From: Actinocrispum wychmicini
GTDB taxonomy: Bacteria; Actinomycetota; Actinomycetes; Mycobacteriales; Pseudonocardiaceae
NCBI RefSeq assembly: GCF_004345645.1
Contig: NZ_SLWS01000011.1
Location: forward strand, 1 to 64,000
Reading direction: 5' to 3'
Length of the DNA stretch: 64,000 nucleotides
Of this stretch, positions 49,845 to 57,525 are shown piece by piece (within the stretch, counting starts at the first letter, position 1; each line of letters begins with the position of its first letter). The translations under genes were made by a program, and so were the position numbers. The notes beneath the pieces were generated by a model. That model had not been told where the DNA came from, made no database searches, and was given only the letters and a program-made list of their open reading frames with translations.

Positions 49845-50426
49845 ATGCTCGTCAGGCGCTTGACCATCCCTTTGCTTCTCGCCGGGACCGCGCTGTTCGC
49901 GGTTGCCGGTCCCGCGTCCGCGCACGCGGACTTGAAGAGCAGTGACCCCGCGCAGGGGGCCACGCTCCAGGCCGCCCCGCAGCAGATCAAGCTGACTTTC
50001 TCGGAAGCCGTCGACGTGCCGGCGGACGCGATCGCCGTCACCGGGCCGGACGGATCGAAGTGGACGGTCGGGCAGGTCGCCAAGGCCGGCGCCGTGCTCA
50101 CCGCGCCGGTGACGCCGACCGGGCCGGCGGGCCAGTACACCGTGACCTACAAGGTCACCGCGGACGACGGCGACACCGTCACCGGCAAGATCGCGTTCAC
50201 CCTGGCCACCGCCGCGTCCACCCCGACGACGACCACGTCCACGACCACGTCGAGCACTCCGCCGCCGTCGTCGTCCTCGGCCGCCCCGGCCAGCGAACAG
50301 CCGGTTCCGGCCGCGCAGTCCAACAGCGGAGATTCTGGGGGTGTCCCGGTGTGGATCTGGATCGTCGGCGCGGTTGTTCTTCTGGCCATAGGGGTTGGTG
50401 TGGGGTTGAAATTCCGGCGCACATAG
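49845..50426 (+). CDS. CopC-domain copper-binding lipidless surface protein
   Basis: A 193 aa exported protein: signal peptide ending VAGPASA, then a CopC beta-barrel beginning HADLKSSDP (the first His is the usual copper ligand after cleavage) and continuing KLTFSEAVDVPADAI. A Thr/Ser/Pro-rich linker and a C-terminal membrane helix (PVWIWIVGAVVLLAIGVGVG) with a basic stop follow. So it is a cell-surface copper-binding protein. ATG 49845. It could support metalation of the two multicopper oxidases in the window, though no promoter link is visible. Confidence 0.9.
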   Translation: MLVRRLTIPLLLAGTALFAVAGPASAHADLKSSDPAQGATLQAAPQQIKLTFSEAVDVPADAIAVTGPDGSKWTVGQVAKAGAVLTAPVTPTGPAGQYTVTYKVTADDGDTVTGKIAFTLATAASTPTTTTSTTTSSTPPPSSSSAAPASEQPVPAAQSNSGDSGGVPVWIWIVGAVVLLAIGVGVGLKFRRT

Positions 50427-50463
50427 TTTCATGTGTCTGGGGTCGGCATTTCAATAACAGGGG

Positions 50464-50490
50464 GTGAGGTTTTCATATTCGAAATCTCAC
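50464..50490. terminator. Hairpin after copC
   Basis: A stem of about 10 pairs including two G-T pairs: GTGAG at 50464-50468 with CTCAC at 50486-50490, extended by TTT with AAA, and a 7 nt loop. It is A/T-rich for this genome. It may terminate copC transcription or be an operator for the following regulator. Confidence 0.45.
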
Positions 50491-50564
50491 TCCCTCATTC
50501 TATGTCGATGCCTGGGTCACTGGTGGCGAGGGTGTCCGACTGCGAACCTTTTCGTCGTGTGCGG

Positions 50565-50577
50565 GTCACGCCGTGAC
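50565..50577. promoter_or_regulatory. 13 bp palindrome upstream of the phenazine regulator
   Basis: GTCACG-C-CGTGAC, a perfect palindrome with one central base, 17 nt upstream of the GTG start of the ParB/StrR-like gene. Its position suits an autoregulatory operator. Confidence 0.4.
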
Positions 50578-50594
50578 GACTGGAGGTCGTAGAG

Positions 50595-51587
50595 GTGACC
50601 AACTTCGCTGCCAGCCTCTCACGGGAAGAATTCGACTATCTCGACGGCACTGCCAGCGCGGGCCCGGTGGTGCGGGTCGCGATCAGGGCACTGCGAGTCG
50701 CCGGGTCGCCGCGGATCGCGGGCGAGAACCTGGAACACGTCCGGACGCTGGCCGACACCCCGGACGAGCTGCCCCCCATCATCGTGCACCGGCCGACCAT
50801 GCGCGTGATCGACGGTGTGCACCGGCTGCGGGCCGCGAAAGTGCGTGGCCAGCTGGAGATCGCGGTCCGGTTCTTCGACGGTGACGAGGCCGACGCGTTC
50901 GTCCTCGCGGTCCGCGCCAACGTCTCACACGGCCTGCCGTTGTCGCTGGCCGAGCGCAAGGCCGCGGCGACCAGCATCGTCGCGACGCACCCGCACTGGT
51001 CGGACCGGCTGATCGCGTCGGTGACCGGCCTGTCCGCGAAGACCATCGGCGAGGTTCGGCGCACGGTCAAGACACCGCAGCCGGACCGCAGGGTCGGCCA
51101 GGACGGGCGGGTCCGGCCGATCAACAGCCTGGAGAAACGGCGGGTGGCCAGCAACCTGATGCGCGCCGACCCGAGTCTCTCGCTGCGCCAGGTCGCCAAG
51201 GCCGCGGGCATTTCGCCGGAAACCGCACGAGCGGTCCGTACCCGGCTGCAGCGCGGCGAGGACCCGGCCGTGCGGCAACCGGCCGGCGCCAAGAAGATCG
51301 AGGACAAGCGGCACATCCGGCCGGCGGCCACGCCGGCGCCGCTACCGGACCGGTCCACCGTCCTGCGGTACCTGCGGACCGATCCGACCCTGCGGTTCAC
51401 CGAGACAGGCCGGACCTTGCTGCGCCTGTTGGACGTGCATTCGATGAGCAACGAGAAATGGGCGTCGATGGTACGGAATGTGCCACCGCACTGCCGGGAA
51501 ACGATCGCACAGGCGGCGATGGAGTGCGCGCGGGTCTGGCGCACGGTAGCGGAACAACTGGAACGCAACAGCCACGGCCCTCTATAG
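50595..51587 (+). CDS. ParB/StrR-like pathway regulator
   Basis: A 330 aa DNA-binding protein. The N-terminal ParB/sulfiredoxin-like domain shows PPIIVHRPTMRVIDGVHRLRAA. It is followed by a helix-turn-helix region (LSLRQVAKAAGISPETARAVRTRL). This is the architecture of StrR/NovG-type activators of antibiotic clusters, not of chromosomal ParB. GTG 50595 has GGAGG 8 nt upstream. It lies 12 nt before phzD in the same direction and is the likely activator of the phenazine genes. Confidence 0.9.
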   Translation: MTNFAASLSREEFDYLDGTASAGPVVRVAIRALRVAGSPRIAGENLEHVRTLADTPDELPPIIVHRPTMRVIDGVHRLRAAKVRGQLEIAVRFFDGDEADAFVLAVRANVSHGLPLSLAERKAAATSIVATHPHWSDRLIASVTGLSAKTIGEVRRTVKTPQPDRRVGQDGRVRPINSLEKRRVASNLMRADPSLSLRQVAKAAGISPETARAVRTRLQRGEDPAVRQPAGAKKIEDKRHIRPAATPAPLPDRSTVLRYLRTDPTLRFTETGRTLLRLLDVHSMSNEKWASMVRNVPPHCRETIAQAAMECARVWRTVAEQLERNSHGPL

Positions 51588-51599
51588 GAGACGAGAACA

Positions 51600-52223
51600 A
51601 TGGTGGGTATTCCAGCGATCGAGTCGTACCCGTTGCCGGTACCGGCCGATTTGCCGGACAACGTCGCTACCTGGACCGTCGATCCCGCGCGTGCCGTGTT
51701 ACTCATCCACGACATGCAGCGCTATTTCGTGCGACCGTTCCCACCGGCCGTCGCCGAACCCCTCGTGGCCAACGTGACGCTGTTGCGTGACCGCTGCCGC
51801 GAGCTGGACATCCCGATCGGGTACACCGCGCAGACCGGTGGGATGACGCAGGAACAGCGCGGACTGCTCAAGGATTTCTGGGGCCCGGGGATGCGGGTCG
51901 ACCCCGCCGACCGCGAGGTCGTCGAGCCGCTCACCCCTCGACCGGGGGACTGGATCTTCACGAAGTGGCGCTACAGCGCCTTCTTCAAGTCCGACCTGCT
52001 GTCGCGGATGCGGGAGGGCGACCGCGACCAGATCATCGTCTGTGGGGTGTACGCGCACGTCGGCGTGCTGATGTCGGCCGTCGACGCGTTCACCAACGAC
52101 ATCAAGCCGTTCCTGGTGGCGGACGCGATCGCCGACTTCACGTCCGCCTACCACCGGCTGGCCGTCGACTACGCGGCGCGGTGCTGCGCGGTGGTCATGA
52201 CCGCCAAGGAGGTCCTGGCCTGA
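51600..52223 (+). CDS. phzD: Isochorismatase PhzD
   Basis: A 207 aa isochorismatase-family hydrolase, the same length as characterised PhzD. It converts 2-amino-2-deoxyisochorismate to trans-2,3-dihydro-3-hydroxyanthranilate (DHHA) plus pyruvate. The family's Asp (VLLIHDMQRYF), Lys (FTKWRYSAF) and the position of the usual Cys in VCGVYAHVGVL are visible. It begins phenazine precursor synthesis together with PhzE, whose gene overlaps it by TGATG codons. Confidence 0.95.
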   Translation: MVGIPAIESYPLPVPADLPDNVATWTVDPARAVLLIHDMQRYFVRPFPPAVAEPLVANVTLLRDRCRELDIPIGYTAQTGGMTQEQRGLLKDFWGPGMRVDPADREVVEPLTPRPGDWIFTKWRYSAFFKSDLLSRMREGDRDQIIVCGVYAHVGVLMSAVDAFTNDIKPFLVADAIADFTSAYHRLAVDYAARCCAVVMTAKEVLA

Positions 52224-54061
52224 TGGACCTCCTCGACCGGGTGCTGGCCGCCCAGCCACCACCTTTCGCACTGCTGCACCGGCCGGCCACGATCGGCCAC
52301 GACCGGCTCGACGTCCTCGTCGGCGAAGTGTCCACACCGGACAGACTGGCGGACATCCCGCTGGCCGAGGACTCCGAGCCGGGCCAGGAGGTGCTGGTCA
52401 TCGTGCCCTACCGGCAGCTCGCCGAACGCGGGTTCGCCTGTGTGGACGACGGTTCGCCGCTGATCGCGATGCGGGTGACCGAGCAGGCGGTGCTCCCGGT
52501 GCACGAGGTCCTCGCCCGGATCCCGGTGGTGCCGATCAAACTCGCGAACGGCCACTTCGACGTCGACGACGACACGTACGCCCGGACCGTCGGGAGGATC
52601 ATCGCCGACGAGATCGGCGAGGGCCACGGCGCGAACTTCGTGATCAAGCGGACGTTTGTCGCCGACATCACCGGCTACCGCGCGGCCAGCGCGCTGACGT
52701 TCTTCCGTCGGTTGTGCGAACACGAGGCCGGCGCGTACTGGACGTTCATCGTCCACACCGGAACGCACACCTTCATCGGGGCCACTCCGGAACGGCACGT
52801 GAGCCTGCACGACGGGCTCGCCGTGATGAACCCGATCAGTGGCACCTACCGGTATCCGACCACCGGGCCGACCCTGGCCGGCCTGATGGAGTTCCTCGGC
52901 GACGGCAAGGAGAACGACGAGCTGCACATGGTCGTCGACGAGGAACTGAAGATGATGGCCAGGATCTGTGACGGCGGCGGACGCGTCGTCGGGCCGTACC
53001 TCAAGGAGATGGCGAGACTCGCACACACCGAGTACTTCATCGAGGGACGGTCCACTCGGGACCCACGGGACATCCTGTGGGAGACCATGTTCGCCCCGAC
53101 GGTGACGGGCAGTCCGCTGGAGAGCGCCTGCCGCGTCATCGAACGGCACGAACCGGGCGGCCGCGGCTACTACAGCGGCGTGATGGCGTTGATCGGCCGC
53201 AACCCCGGCGGGTCGCGGTCGATGGACTCGGCCATCATGATCCGCACGGCCGACGTGGAGGCCACCGGCCGGGTGCGGATCAGCGTGGGCGCCACCCTGG
53301 TCCGGCACTCCAACCCGGTGTCCGAAGTGGACGAGACCAGGGCGAAGGCGGCCGGGCTGCTGGCCGCGCTCGGGGTCGGTCAACGCGACCGGTTCAGTGA
53401 CGACCCGGACGTCCGGGCGGCGTTGGCCGGGCGGACCGACGGCCTGGCCTCGTTCTGGCTGGCCGGCACGCCGGTGGCCGGGCCGGACCCGGATCTGGCC
53501 GGCCGCAAGGTGTTGGTGGTCGACGCCGAGGACACGTTCACCGCGATGATCGCGCACCAGCTGCGGTCGCTCGGCCTGGACGTGACCGTGCGGCGGTTCG
53601 ACCAGGAGTACACATGGGACGGTGTGGACCTGGTGGTGATGGGGCCTGGCCCCGGTGACCCCCGGGAGACCGACCACCCCAGGATCGCCCATCTGCACAA
53701 GGCGATCGGCACGTTGCTGGCGCAACGGCGGAAGTTCGTCGCGGTGTGCCTGAGCCACCAGGTGCTCAGCCAGCTGGTGGGCCTGCCCGTGGTGCGCTGC
53801 GAAGTCTCCAACCAGGGCACGCAGCGCGCGGTCGACCTGTTCGGCTCGCGGGAGGTGGTCGGGTTCTACAACGCGTTCGCCGCCCGCTGTGCCGACGACA
53901 AGGTCGGTGTGGTCGAGGTGAGCCGCAACGTCGAAACCGGCGAGGTCGACGCCTTGCGCGGCCCGCACTTCGCGTCCATGCAGTTCCACGCCGAGTCCGT
54001 GCTGACCCTGGACGGACCGAGAATCCTCGCCACCCGGATCAAGGAGGTGCTGGCCGGATGA
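52223..54061 (+). CDS. phzE: 2-amino-2-deoxyisochorismate synthase PhzE
   Basis: A 612 aa fusion of an anthranilate-synthase-like chorismate-binding domain (about 1-410, with IKRTFVADI, SGTYRYPTTGP and NPGGSRSMDSA) and a class I glutamine amidotransferase domain (from about 425: VLVVDAEDTF; nucleophile Cys in VCLSHQVL; His/Glu in MQFHAESVLT). It aminates chorismate to ADIC without eliminating pyruvate. The domain order and size match PhzE rather than TrpEG. It starts on the phzD stop and overlaps the next gene by 4 nt. Confidence 0.95.
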   Translation: MDLLDRVLAAQPPPFALLHRPATIGHDRLDVLVGEVSTPDRLADIPLAEDSEPGQEVLVIVPYRQLAERGFACVDDGSPLIAMRVTEQAVLPVHEVLARIPVVPIKLANGHFDVDDDTYARTVGRIIADEIGEGHGANFVIKRTFVADITGYRAASALTFFRRLCEHEAGAYWTFIVHTGTHTFIGATPERHVSLHDGLAVMNPISGTYRYPTTGPTLAGLMEFLGDGKENDELHMVVDEELKMMARICDGGGRVVGPYLKEMARLAHTEYFIEGRSTRDPRDILWETMFAPTVTGSPLESACRVIERHEPGGRGYYSGVMALIGRNPGGSRSMDSAIMIRTADVEATGRVRISVGATLVRHSNPVSEVDETRAKAAGLLAALGVGQRDRFSDDPDVRAALAGRTDGLASFWLAGTPVAGPDPDLAGRKVLVVDAEDTFTAMIAHQLRSLGLDVTVRRFDQEYTWDGVDLVVMGPGPGDPRETDHPRIAHLHKAIGTLLAQRRKFVAVCLSHQVLSQLVGLPVVRCEVSNQGTQRAVDLFGSREVVGFYNAFAARCADDKVGVVEVSRNVETGEVDALRGPHFASMQFHAESVLTLDGPRILATRIKEVLAG

Positions 54062-54399
54062 AAGCGTCGATAACCTGGTGGGACCTGTCGCACTCGACGC
54101 AGACCATCGAGTCGCTGCGGGAGTACCTGCGCGACGAAGGGGTCGAGCCGTGGGCCAAGATACCCGGCCTGCGCCTCAAGTTCTGGATCGCTGATGCCGC
54201 GGGCAACCGCTGGGGCGCGGTGATGCTCTGGGAGGAGTTCCCCGACCCGGACACCCCGTTGCCGCCGCACAAGGCAATGGAGCTGATCGGCTACCCGCCG
54301 ACCGAACGGATCCGGTTCGACGTGGAAGCCACCATCGAAGGCCTGTTCGCCAACCCGGTCCTGTCGGGGCTGGGCTCAGCCCTGGAGGGCGCCAAGTGA
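54058..54399 (+). CDS. YdhR-like dimeric alpha/beta-barrel protein
   Basis: A 113 aa protein with the ferredoxin-like pattern of small YdhR or antibiotic-biosynthesis monooxygenases (GLRLKFWIADAAGNRWGAVMLWEE). It is inserted between phzE and phzG with 4 nt overlaps on both sides, so it is made in step with them. It may oxidise or bind a phenazine intermediate. It is not one of the standard seven phz genes, which makes it a candidate for a product-specific step. Confidence 0.78.
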   Translation: MKASITWWDLSHSTQTIESLREYLRDEGVEPWAKIPGLRLKFWIADAAGNRWGAVMLWEEFPDPDTPLPPHKAMELIGYPPTERIRFDVEATIEGLFANPVLSGLGSALEGAK

Positions 54400-55010
54400 C
54401 CTCGTCCCCCTTGTTGACCAGCACCGAGTTCGACGACCCGCCGGACTATCCGGTCGCCCTGGTGAAGTCGTGGTTCGCCACGGCGAAGGAAGCCGGTGTG
54501 CGCGAGCCCGGAGCGGTCGCGCTGGCCACGGTCGGCGCCGCCGGACAGGTGTCGAACCGGACCGTGCAGACCATCAGGTTCACCGACACCGGCTGGATCT
54601 TCACCAGCCACGCGGGTAGCCAGAAGGGCCGCGACCTGGACGTGAACAACTGGGCGTCGGCGGTGTTCTACTGGCGTGAGACGGGCCAGCAGATGATCAT
54701 CGCTGGTCCGGTGCACCGGCTGACCGACTCGGAATGCGACGGCATGTGGTTCGCGCGGCACCCGAGCACCCACCCGATGTCGGTGGCGGCCGAGCAAAGC
54801 GCCTTGTTGACCAGCGAGGTGGAACTGCGCGCCAGGGCCGAGCAACTGGCCATGAGCGGCGAGCCACTGGACCGGCCGCAAGCCTGGCTGGGCTACGAGA
54901 TGGAACTGGCGCAGGTGGAGTTCTGGCAGGCAAGCCAGGACCGCCTGCACCGCCGGCTGCGTTACGACCGCGACGGCCAAACCTGGACCTCTCGCCGCCT
55001 GCAGCCCTGA
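54396..55010 (+). CDS. phzG: FMN-dependent oxidase PhzG
   Basis: A 204 aa PNPOx-fold flavoprotein. VALATVGAAGQVSNRTV and IFTSHAGSQKGRDL are the FMN-binding blocks, and the C-terminal RLQP ending is oxidase-like. PhzG aromatises hexahydro/tetrahydrophenazine carboxylates to phenazine-1-carboxylate or 1,6-dicarboxylate. GTG 54396 shares GTGA with the preceding stop codon. Last gene of the phzDE-X-G transcript, followed by a terminator. Confidence 0.92.
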   Translation: MTSSPLLTSTEFDDPPDYPVALVKSWFATAKEAGVREPGAVALATVGAAGQVSNRTVQTIRFTDTGWIFTSHAGSQKGRDLDVNNWASAVFYWRETGQQMIIAGPVHRLTDSECDGMWFARHPSTHPMSVAAEQSALLTSEVELRARAEQLAMSGEPLDRPQAWLGYEMELAQVEFWQASQDRLHRRLRYDRDGQTWTSRRLQP

Positions 55011-55015
55011 AAGAC

Positions 55016-55063
55016 CCTCGTGAGTACTTTTGTCAGTTCTGACTGACCAAAGTACTCACGAGG
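55016..55063. terminator. Bidirectional terminator between phzG and phzF
   Basis: A 15 bp perfect stem (CCTCGTGAGTACTTT at 55016-55030, complement at 55049-55063), one mismatch, then five more pairs (GTCAG with CTGAC) and a 6 nt loop. It lies between converging genes and splits the phenazine cluster into two transcription blocks. Confidence 0.9.
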
Positions 55064-55065
55064 AA

Positions 55066-55902
55066 CTACAGCAGGAAGGTGCCGCGGGCGACGACGACGG
55101 CGCTGCCGGCGACCTCCACCAGGTCCACCTGGTCCGCGCTGCCCTCGGCGGTGGCGTACATGTGCGAGGTACGGCCCATCTCCACGCCTTGCTGGATCTC
55201 GATCCTCGTGCCGAACGGCACCAGACCGTGGCGTCCTAAGTGGATCGCCAGCGGTCCCGCGCCGGATCCGGTCGCCGCGTCCTCCGCCACGCCGTACGCG
55301 GGGGAGAACATCCGCATCCGCCACTGCGTGCCCGAGCCGGCGAAGCAGATCGCGGACATGTCCTCGTGGTCGGCCAGGGCGAGCAGGTCCGGGCGGACGG
55401 CCGAGAGCGCGGGAATGTCCGGCATTCCCACATAAACATGTCTCGGGCCGTTCCGATACTCCGTCACCGGCAATGTGGACGTTTCCAGGCCGAGTGCCAC
55501 GAGCAGTTCCTCGGTACGTTCGTAAAGGCGGTACTGCGGAATCGGCTGGTTCATCCTGGCCCAGCGAACGACGCCGTCCACCCGGTCGAATTCGAACGGG
55601 ATCGTGCCCATCTGGGTTTCCATCAACAGCCGGTCGCCGGGGAACGTCTGGCCGAGCACGAACGCCGTGCCCATCGTCGGATGGCCGGCGAAGGGCAGTT
55701 CGTTGACCGGGGTGAAGATCCGTACGTGCACGTCACCGCCGTTGCGGGGCGGTCCGACGAAGGTCGTCTCGGACAGGTTCAGCTCGCGCGCGATGCGCTG
55801 CATGCGCTCCGCCGGAATATCCTCGGCGTCGGTGAACACGGCGACCGGATTGCCGGTCAAAGGTGTATCGGTGAAGACATCGGCGACCGTGTAGTCGTGC
55901 AT
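55066..55902 (-). CDS. phzF: DHHA isomerase PhzF
   Basis: A 278 aa PhzF-fold isomerase that converts DHHA to the aminoketone that dimerises to the phenazine skeleton. Catalytic residues fall at the same numbers as in Pseudomonas PhzF: E45 (LSETTFVGPP), H74 (AGHPTMGTA) and D208 (GVAEDAATGSGAGP). It is transcribed opposite to the other phz genes, diverging from phzB. Starts at ATG 55902. Confidence 0.95.
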   Translation of the reverse strand: MHDYTVADVFTDTPLTGNPVAVFTDAEDIPAERMQRIARELNLSETTFVGPPRNGGDVHVRIFTPVNELPFAGHPTMGTAFVLGQTFPGDRLLMETQMGTIPFEFDRVDGVVRWARMNQPIPQYRLYERTEELLVALGLETSTLPVTEYRNGPRHVYVGMPDIPALSAVRPDLLALADHEDMSAICFAGSGTQWRMRMFSPAYGVAEDAATGSGAGPLAIHLGRHGLVPFGTRIEIQQGVEMGRTSHMYATAEGSADQVDLVEVAGSAVVVARGTFLL

Positions 55903-55963
55903 TTTGTTAGGCTACCGGGAAACATGCCGTCCAGGCGTGGGTTTTTCCCTGGTTGGACGACCG

Positions 55964-55993
55964 TTGACAGGATTTCCCAGGCCGGAGTTACAT
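55964..55993 (+). promoter_or_regulatory. Candidate phzB promoter
   Basis: TTGACA (55964-55969), an 18 nt spacer, then TTACAT (55988-55993), 43 nt ahead of the phzB start in the phzF/phzB divergent region. The hexamers are good but were not tested against other candidates. Confidence 0.45.
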
Positions 55994-56036
55994 GGTACTC
56001 GCGTATTGTCGATACTTGCGAGGTAGAGACAAAGCC

Positions 56037-56504
56037 ATGACCGTCACCACCGAGACCGAGCTGCGTCGCCGTAACCGTGCCGTGGTCGAGGACTACATGA
56101 GCAGGTACGGCGAAAACCGACTCAGCCGCTACCTCCTGTTCACCGAGGACGGTAGCGCCGGACTGTACACAGGGGACACTGAGACACCGATCGTGTCCAA
56201 GGGCCACGAGAAGCTGAAGGCGCACGGCGAGTGGTCGCTGAAGATGTTCCCGGACTGGAAGTGGTTCAACCTTGAGGTCTTCGAGACCCAGGACCCCAAC
56301 AGGTTCTGGGTGGAGTGCGACGGCGAGGGCAAGATCCTCTACCCGACGTACCCGCCGGGCTTCTACCGCAACCACTTCATCCACTCCTTCGAGCTCGCCG
56401 ACGGCAGGATCGTCACGCAGCGGGAGTTCATGAACCCGTACAACCAGCTCCGGGCGCTGGGCATTGAGATCCCGGTCATCAACCGAGGCGGCATCCCCAC
56501 CTGA
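56037..56504 (+). CDS. phzB: PhzA/B-type condensing protein
   Basis: A 155 aa SnoaL/NTF2-fold protein with PhzA/B signatures: NRAVVEDYMSRYGENRLSRY split over the N-terminal helix, FPDWKWFNLEVFET, and HFIHSFELADG. The Glu/His pocket residues of PhzB sit in these blocks. It promotes condensation of two aminoketone molecules from PhzF. Only one copy is present, as is usual outside Pseudomonas. ATG 56037 has GAGGTAGAG upstream. Confidence 0.92.
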   Translation: MTVTTETELRRRNRAVVEDYMSRYGENRLSRYLLFTEDGSAGLYTGDTETPIVSKGHEKLKAHGEWSLKMFPDWKWFNLEVFETQDPNRFWVECDGEGKILYPTYPPGFYRNHFIHSFELADGRIVTQREFMNPYNQLRALGIEIPVINRGGIPT

Positions 56505-56517
56505 GAGGGTTCACACC

Positions 56518-57522
56518 GTGAACGTCGACCTGAAGGCCGCGCAGGACGCGGTCGAGCTGATCACCGGCGGCTGGCGCGCGCAGTGCCTGTACACGGCCGT
56601 CAAACTGGGGATTCCCGATCTGATCGAGGCCGGCACGACCACGAACGCCGAGCTGGCCGAGGCGACCGGCGCCAAGGAGGAGGGCGTCCACCGGCTGATG
56701 CGCCTGCTGGTGGCGATGAACGTCTTCGAGGGCAACGGTGACGGCTATCGCAACACGGCGGTGAGCAACGTCCTGCGGAACACACCCGACTCGTTGCGGG
56801 ACATGTGTCTGCTGTACGGCGAGGAGTTCTACACCGCCTGGGCGCACGCCAAGGAGTCGATCACCACGGTCACCGCCGGTTTCGAGATCGCGTACGGCGA
56901 ACCGCTGTACACGTACCTCAGCCACGACGAGGACGCGACCGAACGGTTCCAGCTGGCGATGAAGGCCGGGAACCTGTTCTTCGACTACGTGCCCGAGGTG
57001 GTCGACCTCGCCGGCAAGACCTTTGTGGACGTCGGCGGCGGCCCCGGCCAGCTCACCGCCGCGATCCTCAAGGGTGTGCCGACCGCGCGCGCCAAGCTGC
57101 TGGACCGCGAGCACGTCATCCCGGTCGCCCGTGAGAACCTGTCCCGCGAGGTCGGCCTCGACCGGGTCGAGCTGTACCCCGGCGACATGTTCAAGGGTGT
57201 CCCGGAGGGTGGCGACATCTACTTCCTGTGCCGGGTCCTGGCCGGCTGGAGCGACGAGGCGATCACCGGGGTGTTCGAGAACTGCCGCAAGGCCATGAAG
57301 GACTCGTCGTCGCGGCTCATCATCCTGGAACGGGTCGTGGTGGACGAGGACTCGACCGTGCTGCCGGCGTTGTGGGACCTGCACCTGCTGATGACCAACG
57401 GCGGCCGGCACCGGACCGTGGAGAAGTTCACGAAGCTGCTGGGCAATGCCGGCCTGGACGTGGAACGGGTGGCCGACCTGCCCGTGGAGACGACCGCGAT
57501 CATCGCCGCCGCGAGGGCCTAG
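56518..57522 (+). CDS. SAM-dependent O-/N-methyltransferase (phenazine tailoring)
   Basis: A 334 aa methyltransferase with an N-terminal dimerisation winged helix and a C-terminal Rossmann domain. The SAM-binding motif is FVDVGGGPGQ. The length and order match PhzM and related small-molecule methyltransferases. It lies 13 nt after phzB and 3 nt before the amidotransferase gene, so it probably methylates a phenazine hydroxyl or ring nitrogen. It would feed SAH to the riboswitch-controlled AhcY. Confidence 0.92.
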   Translation: MNVDLKAAQDAVELITGGWRAQCLYTAVKLGIPDLIEAGTTTNAELAEATGAKEEGVHRLMRLLVAMNVFEGNGDGYRNTAVSNVLRNTPDSLRDMCLLYGEEFYTAWAHAKESITTVTAGFEIAYGEPLYTYLSHDEDATERFQLAMKAGNLFFDYVPEVVDLAGKTFVDVGGGPGQLTAAILKGVPTARAKLLDREHVIPVARENLSREVGLDRVELYPGDMFKGVPEGGDIYFLCRVLAGWSDEAITGVFENCRKAMKDSSSRLIILERVVVDEDSTVLPALWDLHLLMTNGGRHRTVEKFTKLLGNAGLDVERVADLPVETTAIIAAARA

Positions 57523-57525
57523 GCG

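Noticed and set aside
50595..51587. Chromosome-partition ParB
   Set aside because: No ParA partner or parS-type sites nearby, and the position directly before phzD fits a StrR-type pathway activator.
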